From Symsagittifera roscoffensis (taxonomy: Eukaryota; Xenacoelomorpha; Acoela; Convolutidae): 64,000 nucleotides of DNA. Location: the NCBI RefSeq assembly GCF_963678635.1, contig NC_087065.1:55890397-55954396 (forward strand), read 5' to 3'. Below, in pieces: positions 42,160-52,857 of the stretch (positions are counted from its first letter, which is position 1; the number at the start of each line of letters is the position of its first letter). The position numbers and the translations under genes are program-made. The notes under the pieces were generated by a model. The model saw only the letters and a program-made list of their open reading frames with translations. It had not been told where the DNA came from and searched no databases.

Positions 42160-44663
42160 ACAGTTCGAGGAGCAACGAGACCAGATTGCAGAGTGTCACA
42201 CCAATGGAGTCTGAGGAGGTGACGTCATCAACACCTCCAGGCTCGGCGATATCCTCAGTGGTAGTGGCAGAGAACAAGCGGGAAAAGAGATCTATGGAGA
42301 CCGCTCGCTTGAGATATCCTGAGAAGGTGAAAGAACTGGACCTAGAGGGTTTGGAATGCAGGCGAGAATTGGCGGAGACCCTGGGGATTGAACGAGTGTC
42401 GCACGAGGATTTAAACAGATATCATTGCGTGGACTGGTTGAAAGCTCATGAGGCACACTTCTCGAGAACGAAATTGATGGAGACCGCAGATCTGACCGGA
42501 ATTCCATCAAAAGCGATCATGGGACCCATCAACTACAGACCTCTCAAGCTGTTGGGGAGTCCTGGACTCATAGTAGAACCCCCCAAACACCGAACAGGCA
42601 TCGCCAGGATCAGGTTGGCGACCCCGGCACAGTTGAAAGTGGTGGACAAGCTACTTAATCCAGGGGGAATGGAATTGCCAGATGCCGCTCACGAAGGCTC
42701 GAAGTTGGCGGAAGATCCCAGGTACGGGAAGCCCTGTGGCAGCACCCAGCTGGCCAAAACCCTGGCAGTTTATGATAGACAGGATCCAGCCGCTGCGAGA
42801 GTAGTCATTGTGGCGGGGTCGGACTTCGAAGGAACGTCTCCTACGTTGTTCTGGCCGGAGACTCTGATATACTCTTTGCCAGGAGCTGAATTAAACCAGA
42901 TGTTAACTCTGGTGGTGGCAATAAAGTCGGAGATGCCCTGTGAGCCTGAGTTGCTATTGTTCGCAGGAATGAATGATCACCTGCACGCGATGGGACTTCT
43001 TGAGCAGCTAAAGGGCAATGAAATTCCGACATCGAGGAAGATATGGGAAGTCATTCAGGCGTTGTTTGCAGCGATGAATGAAGTGCAGGAGAATGTTGTC
43101 TCGAGATTTGGATCCAAGACGAAGGTAGTGTTCACCACATCCCCTGGATACGCGAATATGCCACCCGCCCTACAATCTGTGTACGCGGTCTTGATCCTAA
43201 TAGCAGAGGGGAACGAATGGCGGATTCTAACGGCAGCCCCCAATCGGGAGTTGGAGCCATCGAACCTGAGGCTTCGCAAGTCAGAATTGGCGGCGGCATG
43301 GTCGGACATATCTCATGCACTGAGGGGCTTTTATGGACTAGCCGACATCCTGATCGTATTAGACGAGGTGCTCTTGCTAGAGATATCGAACTTTGCCAGG
43401 CAACTTAAGTTCAGCCCAGTCATCGGGGACGATCACCCGGCGATAAGCCAATTGACGGCCAGCTTGTGGTTTCGGAGCATGGATGTGAAGATCACAAATT
43501 CCACCAGCAAGTCTAGAGGTCCTAGTAACGAGAGAAGAAATGTGGCCGAGACGGAAAAGCAATTAGAATCGATGAAATATTGCTTGACGCAAGAGAATGG
43601 CTGGTGGCCATTTTTGACACCAAGGCTGGAGAACGCCACGAATAAGACGAGGGAGGAAGCACCACCCCTCGTGAAACAAGTCTGGAGTTTTCTGGAGAAA
43701 CAACTGGAGCTGGCCGAAGTAAGAGACATGACGGTGGCTAGATTCGTCTCGGCCGCCAATGAAGTGACGATTGGAGGGTTCTGGAGAGAGCACGCCAAGG
43801 GTGAACTGAGGACTAGGAGGGATCATGAGATTCTCAAGTTCTTGAGTCCTTGCTGGGAAAAGGAATTCATGGCAGGAATGTTCGGCACCACGGCGACTAT
43901 CTTTGGAGCCTTCGTGCAGGAGATACTGGGCATGCCCATCAGCCTGCTCTTGGCTTTGTACCTGGTCTACCCCAGATACTTGTTCAACATGGGCCCAGCA
44001 TACATGTTTAGTCGAGGAGTAGAGACACTTCGAGTTGATGGGTATCTGGCTCTATTACTCTTGACCCATGGGGAATTGGTGTCGTTTCATCGATTGATGG
44101 AATATGGAGAGCCTCTGTCTATGGGGAGAGTCCATTCGAGCATTGAAACCTACTCCTACAAGTGTGCCGCAGGGTTGAAGACGTTGTTAGTGCAATACCT
44201 CATGATGCAGAATCGGCACATGACAGGTGAAGATGAGAATCCGACCTCGAAAGAAGAATGGAAGAAGATGAATAGGGGGATGCCTCTGTTGACGGACCTA
44301 TGCCTGGCAATGAGGTCGGACCCTATGGGGATAATCCGGGGTCTAGAGGAGGTGGTGACCTGCATTTATGGTCCAGCAGTGACGTACGCATTCCCAGATC
44401 CCCTGGTGACAACGTATCGTCACTCTGTGACGCACTTGAGTCTCATCAGCATACTGGATGGGACGGCGCTCAATTGGTGTCAGCAGGAGGTGCTCAGAGC
44501 GCGAATGAGCAACACGGTACTCTTTGGAAAAATGAAAGATGCCGAGCTGATAGTGTACAACTTCAGGGGGCAAATGCAATGTAGAATGGGAGGCAAGCGA
44601 GAGGGCCCCATCGAAACGTATCCCAAGTTTTGGAACTTGAACCCATTGACGGCAGACGGATGA
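42009..44663 (+). pseudogene. Element B ORF2 C-terminal domain fused to ORF3 N-terminal part
   Basis: The first 30-40 codons lie out of register with the SGNH domain. After that the frame carries the second SGNH-like domain: VIVAGSDFEG (near 42815) and LLFAGMNDHLHAMG (near 42965). It then runs without a stop into the ORF3 homologue (GMPLLTDLCLAMRSDP, IYGPAVTYAFPD, LNWCQQ). In A these are two overlapping frames. The frame ends at TGA 44661-44663, where A has a Gly codon, so it is a single-base nonsense change and ORF3 continues in the same frame after it. Confidence 0.8.
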
Positions 44664-44669
44664 GAGATC

Positions 44670-46136
44670 TTGAGGATTCCTGCTTGGAAGGAATGCTTTG
44701 CGCTGGTCAAGAGGGAGCTGGAGGCCTTAATGGAGAAAGAGATCCTCCCAGCCACCATGCCTGAGTTCCCGATAGTCAGGAGGATGACCTTGGGAATGAA
44801 CAGCCCCTTGGTAGTTCCCTCCATAATGGCGAGGATGACGACGGAGGAAATGCAGAGGTATTTCACTGATGGCTGGGACCCCCTGTTCATCGGCTACACG
44901 GCGGCGGTCTACTTCCATACTAGCGAGGCGAAGGTAAATTCGTGGACGACGCAAGCGAAAAAGATGAGAGGTTCGCAGCCCCCCGGATATGAGGTGCGAA
45001 AGGTCTTGAGAGCTCTTGAGCAGGAGGGACTTGAGAACATGCTGCCCATTTGGGATGATGGCAGGATGATCATGATGGAGGGGCACGTCGCATTGGTGGA
45101 CGACATGAAATTTGCAACGAGAAAGTACAGGGCACCCTATGGCTTAGAACAGGTGGAGAGGAGACAGGAGGGAAAAGAACTAGATGCAGCAGGTCAACTG
45201 CACGTAGCCCTGACGGAATACAAGAAATTGAACCCTCCGACACCATCACCACTGTCAGTGGACACGCCTGGAGACAAGAGGAGTGGACCCGTTGAGGACC
45301 GGTTTAAAAGAATTCTCGAGAGAAGGAGACATGAGTCAGAAGAAGAGAGTATGGATGAAACTCTCAGTGAAGCCGGTGAAGACATGGAAGTGGGGAATAC
45401 GCCTGAACCAGGGCCATCAGGGGAAGAGCTCACCACTCAAGAGCTGTTGAAAGACTTGAGCGAGGAGAATTGGGCAGATACTGCCACCCCACCTCTGAAT
45501 CCGTCCCCCCGGAAGAATCTGGAATTGCCATTGGCAAATGAGACCTTCAATATGGGGATGATACTCTTGAGCTCGGAGGAAAGGGAAAAGAACACTTTCG
45601 AAGGGAACAGGGACATGTTCCTGGGGTCCCTGAAGGACGATGCTTGGCAGGAGTTCTTGGAAGAATTCAATCAAGAAGTGGGCAGCGAGACGACGCTGGA
45701 CAAATTCAAGGAGGAACTGTGGGACACAGTCGTAAGATTTGGAGAACCGCTTCTGATAGGAACGGGCCTGGATGAGAAGGCGAGAAAAGAGCTGCTGAGC
45801 AAGCTGGTAGAGCTGAGGAATTCACGATCGAAGACTAGAGAAGAAAAATGTGAGGACAGCTCTACTCTGAAACAAAAAACTGCAGATAAAATAGTTGATG
45901 ACATAAAAAGGGATAAGGTTGGGACTAGTAATATGATTAAAAGTACTAATATCCTTAAGGCTCGAGCAGGGGGGAGGCAAGAGTTGGAAGGATTGGGGGT
46001 AGACAGAGAGGTCAAATCAGTGATGATAGCCACAACACCCTCAAGCAGAGATGTGAAGACCCGCAAGAGGAAGAGAGAAGTGGAGGGATTGGGTAGTCCC
46101 ATCAGCACCACCATTAATGGCGAATCCCTTCGTTAG
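44670..46136 (+). pseudogene. Element B ORF3 C-terminal part
   Basis: This 488-aa stretch is in the same frame as 42009-44663 and homologous to A ORF3 from about residue 310. It includes FPIVRRMTLG, DPLFIGYTAAV, then an acidic, Pro/Ser-rich middle and a charged C-terminus. The Met at 44670 is only the first after the nonsense codon. The end overlaps the ORF4 start by 20 nt. No known domain. Confidence 0.8.
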
Positions 46137-48663
46137 AACTGCAGGACAATTAATGTTCACCTGGAGTCTGGTGGGAATAGAGTTGGAGACATTGACCTCG
46201 TATGATAGGCTGAAGTTGGGAAGCAAAAAGCTAGATGTGTATCAAGCATTGATGCAACACGTGGCTAGGGACAATTCAGGCTTGAGCCTGGCTAGGAGGA
46301 AGGATGCCACATGTTTCTTGAGATGGATAATGTCAATGATGTCTGATAGTACCATCTTGGCATGCCACCAGAGAGCAAGCAGAAGTAAAACCGTGGAAAA
46401 AAGAGTCTCAACGATCATCTTAAACGTGTATCAGAGTACTGGTATAGAAAAAGAAGATGGTTCCAGACTGTCCCTAGAGAACCACAGAAAGCTGGACGAG
46501 GTACGGAGATTTTACAATAAGAAGTTCGAAGAAAAGCATGATGTTCACCGTAACCTGGCCTCGTCAGAGCAGTACTCGAGACCCAGCGAGAAGGGGGAAT
46601 ACCAATACGTGTCAGGAGTGATGGGAATAGCCTACAACTCCTTCTTAGACTCAGAAACAGGAGGCGCTCACAGGAACCACGAGGTGGCGGAGCTACTGAA
46701 GTTTTGGACAGAAAGAATAATGGAAATAGAAACGGTAGAGAAAGAGGGGCCGAGCCTGGGCCTGATTCTTGAGAAAACACCAGAGGTGGTAAGCATACCG
46801 CGTTCGAACAAGAGAGTTGAAGTGAACATGGGCGATGGAAATGGCTTGTTAATCACGAACTTGGGAGTGGTATGGAAGCTATTAAGACCCTCCTGGTGTC
46901 CACATCCCCACGCGAGTCTGATCGAGGAAACCACCGAGCGAGTGAGGTTAGCACCAACGGAAGATGAAGATCTGGCAAAGTTGAGTGTGTTGCACAAGCT
47001 TATCTCACCTCAGACGCAGGAGTCAGGCGAAAAGACGAGCAAGCTCGGGTCAGTAAAGAAGATGGAGCCGGGTAGCTGTCTGGATTCGACGTGTGGGAAC
47101 GGAGAGCACACCTGCGATGGACGGTCATGTGTCAGAATACTGTCCTTTCAAAAAGAAGACCTGGCCACTTGGTTTGAAGACATCACGGAAAGGGAGAAAA
47201 GTGAAGTGCAAATAGTAGCGGAGTGTTACGCGAGAACTACGGTGAACATAGCAACAGCTCTCGGATTCTTCTCGAGAATGTGTAGTCTGCAGTCACTGGA
47301 AAGACTAGAGTCTGAACACCATATAGTGACGGCGTTGAGCGTAGAATCATGGCCTGGGGTGTTGCAGGTGACTCAAAAACACATCCGGAGCTGGAAGGTT
47401 GGTCTCGAGACGGAAATGGGATTTCCCATGAGCGAAGCTTATGGCCTGCCATTGAACGCAAAATCCCTGATAGGGTCAATGATGGCCAACTTGTGCGGAA
47501 GCCACTACCCACTGCACATGGCGATGGTGGAAGCATCCAGCCAGAGAGTACTGGTGGACAAAGCCTTCTCAGTGCCCAAGTGTGTGAGGTTGGCTCGGAT
47601 ATCGCATCACTCGCACAAGTTGTTGAGAAAAATCAGAGGGACAGTACCGAAAGAATTGAGAGATGACTTGAGTGAAATCTGGGGAGAAGAACTTTTGAAG
47701 TTGGAGAGAGAGAACACAAGCGATCACGAGAGACAAAACGTGATCGGAAAACCTGTGGGAGGTGCTCCAAACATGGAAGATAATGACACGATGCATGAGA
47801 AAATGATAGAGCTTGAGCCTCTCTTGGAAGCCTCGGGGGAGCGTAACCTCAGGAGCATTGAGATCACCCATGGAGAATGCCCATGCCACTGTTTGGCACA
47901 AACGGTGTGGTATCCAGATCACAAGAAGCTTTGCCTGGTGTGGGATATGGAAGCAATTCGGTCGATCGGACTACCGGATCACCGGCAGAAGGTGACGCTC
48001 TTAGTAGTGAGTACGATGTTGGCTCTGAGATGGATAGAAGAGAATGTAACGAAGTATCGGGAAGCAACGACGCCAACGGCTGAGTCAATATACGCGATAG
48101 ACTACAGCAGGAGACTCGAGTTGTTTGAGACTGCGTGCAAAGTATTCGCCATACCGACGGAAGTCAGACACATATGGAGCCGTTTGAGGTACTTTCCATG
48201 GTTTCGGGCGACACTGACGTCTTGGTTGTACATGACAACGAAAGATCACATGAGAAAGCATCAAAAGGAGTATCGACAGTTCCAGGCCGAGATTGGGCCA
48301 GAAGCTTTCAAGAGACCCCTGTTGACCCACCGAAATGCGATCACGACAGGATGGAAGAGAGTGGGTAAGATGTCTAGAGACAATACCAAAGCGAGGGAAT
48401 CGATACTAGAGGAGGACCTGGCGAAGAACGTGAGCTTGAGCCTGCACAACTCCTTTTGTTTGAACCGGGAATCTAGGGTGAAGGCACTACCCAACCAGGC
48501 AAAGAGGTTGCAGGAGCAAAGAGAATGGATGCGATCCTATGAACAGCTGAAGGCTTGGGAGGAAATCGTGATTAGCTCCGATGATGAAGAAGAACTGTTG
48601 AGACAGTTTGCCGTATCAAGTACTTCAGGGTGTGGCACCTCCAAGGCGAAGAGTGCGAGATGA
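46117..48663 (+). CDS. Element B ORF4: orphan 848-aa protein with Cys/His motif
   Basis: This is an intact 848-aa frame beginning MANPFVRTAG. The start overlaps the end of ORF3 by 20 nt, suggesting coupled or reinitiated translation, or its own spliced RNA. The C-x4-C-x4-H-x-C-x4-C motif (CLDSTCGNGEHTCDGRSC) lies near residues 319-336. H-x3-PCHCL-x-QT-x-WYP lies near 584. IDEIRRF-like (LDEVRRFYNKK) and LHNSFCLNRES are shared with A. It ends in an acidic tail. I recognise no family and see no envelope-like features. Conservation of the Cys/His spacing across the two diverged copies argues for a selected, metal-binding fold. Confidence 0.87.
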   Translation: MANPFVRTAGQLMFTWSLVGIELETLTSYDRLKLGSKKLDVYQALMQHVARDNSGLSLARRKDATCFLRWIMSMMSDSTILACHQRASRSKTVEKRVSTIILNVYQSTGIEKEDGSRLSLENHRKLDEVRRFYNKKFEEKHDVHRNLASSEQYSRPSEKGEYQYVSGVMGIAYNSFLDSETGGAHRNHEVAELLKFWTERIMEIETVEKEGPSLGLILEKTPEVVSIPRSNKRVEVNMGDGNGLLITNLGVVWKLLRPSWCPHPHASLIEETTERVRLAPTEDEDLAKLSVLHKLISPQTQESGEKTSKLGSVKKMEPGSCLDSTCGNGEHTCDGRSCVRILSFQKEDLATWFEDITEREKSEVQIVAECYARTTVNIATALGFFSRMCSLQSLERLESEHHIVTALSVESWPGVLQVTQKHIRSWKVGLETEMGFPMSEAYGLPLNAKSLIGSMMANLCGSHYPLHMAMVEASSQRVLVDKAFSVPKCVRLARISHHSHKLLRKIRGTVPKELRDDLSEIWGEELLKLERENTSDHERQNVIGKPVGGAPNMEDNDTMHEKMIELEPLLEASGERNLRSIEITHGECPCHCLAQTVWYPDHKKLCLVWDMEAIRSIGLPDHRQKVTLLVVSTMLALRWIEENVTKYREATTPTAESIYAIDYSRRLELFETACKVFAIPTEVRHIWSRLRYFPWFRATLTSWLYMTTKDHMRKHQKEYRQFQAEIGPEAFKRPLLTHRNAITTGWKRVGKMSRDNTKARESILEEDLAKNVSLSLHNSFCLNRESRVKALPNQAKRLQEQREWMRSYEQLKAWEEIVISSDDEEELLRQFAVSSTSGCGTSKAKSAR

Positions 48664-49092
48664 GTGGATGGTTCGAATGGATCTTGAGTCTTGAGAGGGA
48701 AGGGGGGCTTGAGTGTGGATCCGGGTGAAACCTGGGTTCACAGAAAAAGAAATTTTAACGAATCAAGTATTGTTATTAATATACTATATTTACTATATAA
48801 GTCAAAATGCTGCATGACAATTTCCTGATTGAATGGGACAAAAGAAATTTTAAATGATTGGCTTAAAAAGCAAGAATTCAAGGGTGCAGGTGTGTGCAGA
48901 TTTTGATTGCTGTTTAGCGATAGTGTGAAAATTTTACATGGCCGTGAATTTTGGGGTGTAGATAAGCTTAAGTCTGCTGCGAACTTCTGTAAATGACCGC
49001 TGGCACTGTACCTTGAGCAACACTTGATTTTCTGGGACTCACTGGCAGACGACAGCACGCGATGAGGACATCGATCTCGAGTCCGGGGAGTA
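48664..49092 (+). other. Element B 3' noncoding region and plus-strand priming junction
   Basis: The first 60 bp hold three CTTGAG hexamers. The region ends ATGAGGACATCGATCTC then GAGTCCGGGGAGTA directly before the LTR. The TCCGGGGAGTA end and the ATGAGGACAT block are shared with A. No reading frame is seen on the sense strand. Confidence 0.65.
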
Positions 49093-50518
49093 TGTGCCAG
49101 TCGGTCATATTTGGAAGTTTGACCTTGAGAGAAGCAAAAAACACTTAATTTTGGGGTGAAATTTAATTTTTCAAAAATTCGAATGGAGCCTGTCATGCAC
49201 GATTTTCTCGCGATAACTGAAAGTCAAAAAAGAGAAGTCAGAACAATCGAGTGACAATCGCGGGAAAGTTGCAAGAGAAATCAGTAGGAAATTGCTATTC
49301 GCAATTTCCGTCACAGTAATAATCTAGAGTAGAGCTGTCCCATTCGAAACAGAAAGAAGCGTATTCCCACGAACTGGATTATTGTGACTTGACTGGAGTA
49401 TAATTCTAAACTGGACTAGAGTGAACCTTCGGTGGAAAGGTGGACAGCTTGAGTGTCCCAATGGTTCACGAGAAACTATAGTCTAGAGTACAAACTTATT
49501 CTTGTTGTTAAAACTGACAAACGTTTAACTCATTTTAGTTACATTATTTAATTCTCGAGTTAATTACCGACTGAAGTACTTCCCTTTCTTGAGCGTGCTA
49601 CAATGTGAGTACTAATTTAAATTTCTAGAGTGTGTTTTATAATTGTTATGTTGAGGTAAGGCGAGTTTCAGGTTGATCCATCTGAAATGGATCAAAGTTC
49701 CACTGTCTAATAAAAAGTAACTTAACGGATTGTTCCGACCCGGTTTTTAACGGCGTTCATGTATTTTGGGTATCTAGAGACCTAAGTATGAGGACCGCAG
49801 GGATATCGATTCGAATCCGAGTATTCGACCCGAATACCGAGTATTCGGCACTTCGAAGCCGAATCCGAATATTGAAATTTTGAAATCCGAATATCGAATC
49901 CGAATATTTTTTTTTTTGCCGAATACCGAATAATCCAGGGTCCACTGCTAAAAAACCCGAATATTCCGAATATTGTTTTACTGTTTTGTTTCACAATATT
50001 TTTCTGTTTTTTTTTTAAGATGGCTAATGTAGAAGAGTCTGATGTCGCTGCCGAGTCCGAGTATAGAGAGTCCCAGCCAATTCTACTTGAAAAATGCTAT
50101 GTTCAATACTTTTTATAGAATTTGTTGTATCAAACTTTTATGCTAAGTTTTTTGGGAAAATAACCAAATATCCGAATAGTTGTTCGAGTAGTAACATTTG
50201 GCCGAATCCGAATAGTAAGGGCACTATTCGGCCGAAGTCGAATATCGAATAGTTGGGCCGCGGCGAATAACGAATATCAAAAAATCCGAGTATTCGACAT
50301 CCCTGTGAGGACGTTCTTAATTCTAGAGTGGGGGGATATTTTAGTAGTAACCTTTAAGCTGTAACGAGTCGTAGTCTCATGTCACAAACGAACCGAATTG
50401 GCTCCGACTGATTTGAGGTAGAAAAACACAAGAGATAGTGTCCCTGACTCTTGAGCCAATAGTTATAGGGCCTATTTTTCTTAAGCCTCATGTGTGACTG
50501 CAGTAGACGAATGTTACA
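49093..50518 (+). repeat. Element B 3' LTR, with inserted small transposon
   Basis: This is the same 909 bp as 25898-26806 with about five substitutions, interrupted at 49796-50312 by a small element and its duplicated target. It contains the hairpin and AATAAA (49709-49714). Confidence 0.95.
49798..50305 (+). mobile_element. 508-bp hAT-like non-autonomous element in the 3' LTR
   Basis: The ends are CAGGGATATCGA and, inverted, CAGGGATGTCGA. TGAGGAC occurs on both sides (49789-49795 and 50306-50312); two extra bases on the left make the duplication imperfect. The 5' LTR has TGAGGAC once at this place, so the uninserted state is visible in the same element. The interior is full of CGAATATTCGG-like palindromic pieces and has no coding capacity. 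The CAGGG ends and 7-8 bp duplication fit hAT. Confidence 0.85.
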
Positions 50519-51036
50519 AACATTCTGTGCTACCTATTTGCTCTGCATCTGGTTAGATTTCTTGTTATATGTCCCTGCTCCAAATTTGTGAAAACGAAAG
50601 AATTGACATGTTTTTTGATTATTGTTTTTTACAGTATTCTCAAACTTCACCATAATAACGTGCATTAAACCCGAAGAAATAAGATTTATCAGTTTGATTA
50701 TGAAACTTAATTCTATTTATCAGTACTTTTCTTTCAGTCGCTTTTACCAGATATCTGGAAAACGAAACCTTCGAAATGGATTTTTCAAACTGTGAGATTG
50801 AACTTCTGTCCGTGTCCTTGTGTACGTCTTCTTTTCATCATCTGACTCGATTTCGTCTGTCAAATGAGCCTGAAATCAGCATTGCTCATACTTATTTGTA
50901 ATAGTGTGTTCGGATTCATTTTACGAGCGTATCGTAGTGTGATTGTTTGATGCGACTTTTCAAACCAAAATAAAAGTGTTACTATGAGTATAATAAAAAA
51001 GTGCTACAATCAATTGAATGAAGTAGCACTATAATA
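50519..51036. other. AT-rich flank, no gene seen
   Basis: This is host DNA right of element B. I find no reading frame with family features, no repeat and no RNA gene. Confidence 0.5.
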
Positions 51037-51510
51037 TAGAGAGTTGCAAAAAGTTCGGACAGACAGAATTAATTAAAGAGAGCAATTGTCTAGACATAAC
51101 GGAAATTGAAACTCAAATGAACATAACGACGAAAGATCATAAAGCAGAGTTTCGCTCAAAACTTATAACCACGGCGGGCAATTGTATCCGAAGCGTCGAT
51201 TAGTAAACCTTGAAACAGGAAAAACATCGCTCAGGCCTGGCTGATGTTTTTCTGCGATTAGTTTTTAAATTTTGAATAATTTGATCATCTTCACTTCCGT
51301 TTGTTTTTTTTTGGGCGGCCTAATCTGTTGTTTTTTTTTGTTGTTGAAAATAACTCTAGATTTCGATTTTTTAACTAAATTTGCGAACTGTTTTATAGTA
51401 AAATCTGAATGTTCATTGCAGTATTTAAAAATTAGGCTAGCATGATCATCGGATAATCGACGATTATGCATTTTAATTAAATCTGTCTGTCCGATTTTTT
51501 TTGATAATAA
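51037..51510 (-). mobile_element. Deleted Tc1/mariner-like element
   Basis: Inverted ends of about 30 bp lie at 51047-51076 and 51472-51502; both contain TCGGACAGACAG and a TTAATTAAA-type tail. Just inside the right end, a 68-aa minus-strand frame (51265-51471) starts MHNRRLSDDHASLIFKYC and looks like the N-terminal helix-turn-helix of a Tc1-type transposase. The catalytic part is missing. TA-rich flanks fit a TA target but do not prove it. Confidence 0.6.
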
Positions 51511-52850
51511 TTATACCATGTGCTTAGACACATGGTTAGTGAGTTGTTAACAAAGTTGATGCTTATATAATTCATCAATTGAACCGGGAAAAGCTATGTG
51601 TTTCATACAGCACTATAATAATTAAAATCCCATTTCAGAAATTTTTTTTACTCAATATTTTTTGCGAGATTTTTGAAATGCATAATTTATACCTATACTT
51701 AGTGTAATGACCTGTAGTTTATTACATGCAAAATTTGAGTTTTTGTGCAATTTAAATTTTTAGTGCATTTGAATCTTTGCTCGTGCTTGCGAAGTTGCAG
51801 CTTCGCATCGGTGTAATACTTGATAGTTTGGATATCTTGGAATCTGTACCAGACTCTTCCAGAAAATAGACTCTTCCGTTATTTGTGATCGGAACTTGTA
51901 TTCAATTCAATTTTGGTGGTATCATGTTCAATCCTTCTCTGCTAATTCGGAATTGACAAAGTCCACAGCTCATTAGTTCTGCTTTTTTATGTCTTTCCCG
52001 CCCCCGCCTGCCATATTTCACTATTGGGCAATTAATAAGAAACACGTACTCCTTGCTTTATCTGGGTCCACATTTGTCTTATCGAGTCATAAGAAAAGTT
52101 TGGTTAACCTAGTTCTTTTTAACATTTTTCATTTTGTTTTGACTTTAATTTTTAATGTTTCCATTGCAAGTGGTGCGAAGGAAGTGGTTCGTGGAGAGGG
52201 TTCAATTAGTGCCGAGAGCGGGACAACCGCTTCTTGCAGTACTGAGTATAAAACATTCTAAGGGGCAGTTTTAACCAGGGAGAACCGAGAAAAACTCCCG
52301 TGTCGTTAAATCTGGCAATTTTCAATTAGTGCAAGGAACCGAGAGAAACCTCCTGATGTGCACCCCGTTCTTTTGGTAAAACGAGCCATTTTTGAGACAT
52401 CAAAGGGTTGCCCTACTTGTCGTCAGTTTTTAAAGTGACTGGCGTCAAAGGACAATTAAAGACGTAGTGTATGTCATGAGGACTGACGTTTTAGTTTAAG
52501 CCTTTGTTTTTGATTTCTTTTTCAATCTCGACGTGGCTTTTCTAGTGTGTGCTCTATTCACAGAGTATTGAGCACGAGTGCATCGTGAAATCATGGGAAA
52601 GCTGTTTTCTGTTTTCTTCCGAAGATTTTTCTGGAGTTTGAAAGCCTGCGAGTAGCAAAACCAAAGTTGATAATTAGAATCTCGAAAAAGTCTCATTACT
52701 GTAAGCATAAGCATCAAACCTTATTCGAGTGTACAACAATTGCGAGAACAAGTGTCTTTTAATCCGGACCTGATTTTTTCCCAAATAAGTTTTCTTATAA
52801 ATCTCTAAGAAATTGAACATGCCTTAATATGGAACCTCAACACCTTCGAG
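51511..52850. other. AT-rich host DNA with a dispersed repeat
   Basis: No convincing gene is present. The stretch about 52010-52200 resembles about 54640-54800 and, more weakly, about 63610-63700: all share an AACA...TACT...CTTTATCTGGG block, and the first two a following TTTTAACATTTT-like run. A 90-aa frame at 51989-52261 is made of this repeat and is not called as a gene. Confidence 0.5.
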
Positions 52851-52857
52851 GCTCTTT

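Larger units (their letters stand above)
25898..50518 (+). mobile_element. Element B: giant Ty3/Gypsy-like LTR retrotransposon, complete
   Basis: The 909-bp LTRs at 25898-26806 and 49093-50518 share TGTGCC...GTTACA ends and differ at about 5 positions (0.55%) once the 508-bp insertion in the 3' LTR is set aside. The internal region is 22.3 kb. The order is PBS, 4.2-kb leader with tandem arrays, Gag-protease-RT-RNaseH-integrase-macro, ORF2 (SGNH), ORF3, ORF4, 3' junction. The bases next to the ends (CCAAC before, AACAT after) give only a weak AAC match, so the target-site duplication is uncertain. It belongs to a sister family of A: proteins align along their length with clear divergence. Confidence 0.95.

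Noticed and set aside
25893-50523. Clear 4-6 bp target-site duplication of element B
   Set aside because: The flanks CCAAC and AACAT share only AAC, so a duplication cannot be claimed.
51989-52261. 90-aa frame with hydrophobic stretch
   Set aside because: It overlies a dispersed repeat with copies near 54640 and 63610 that do not keep the frame.
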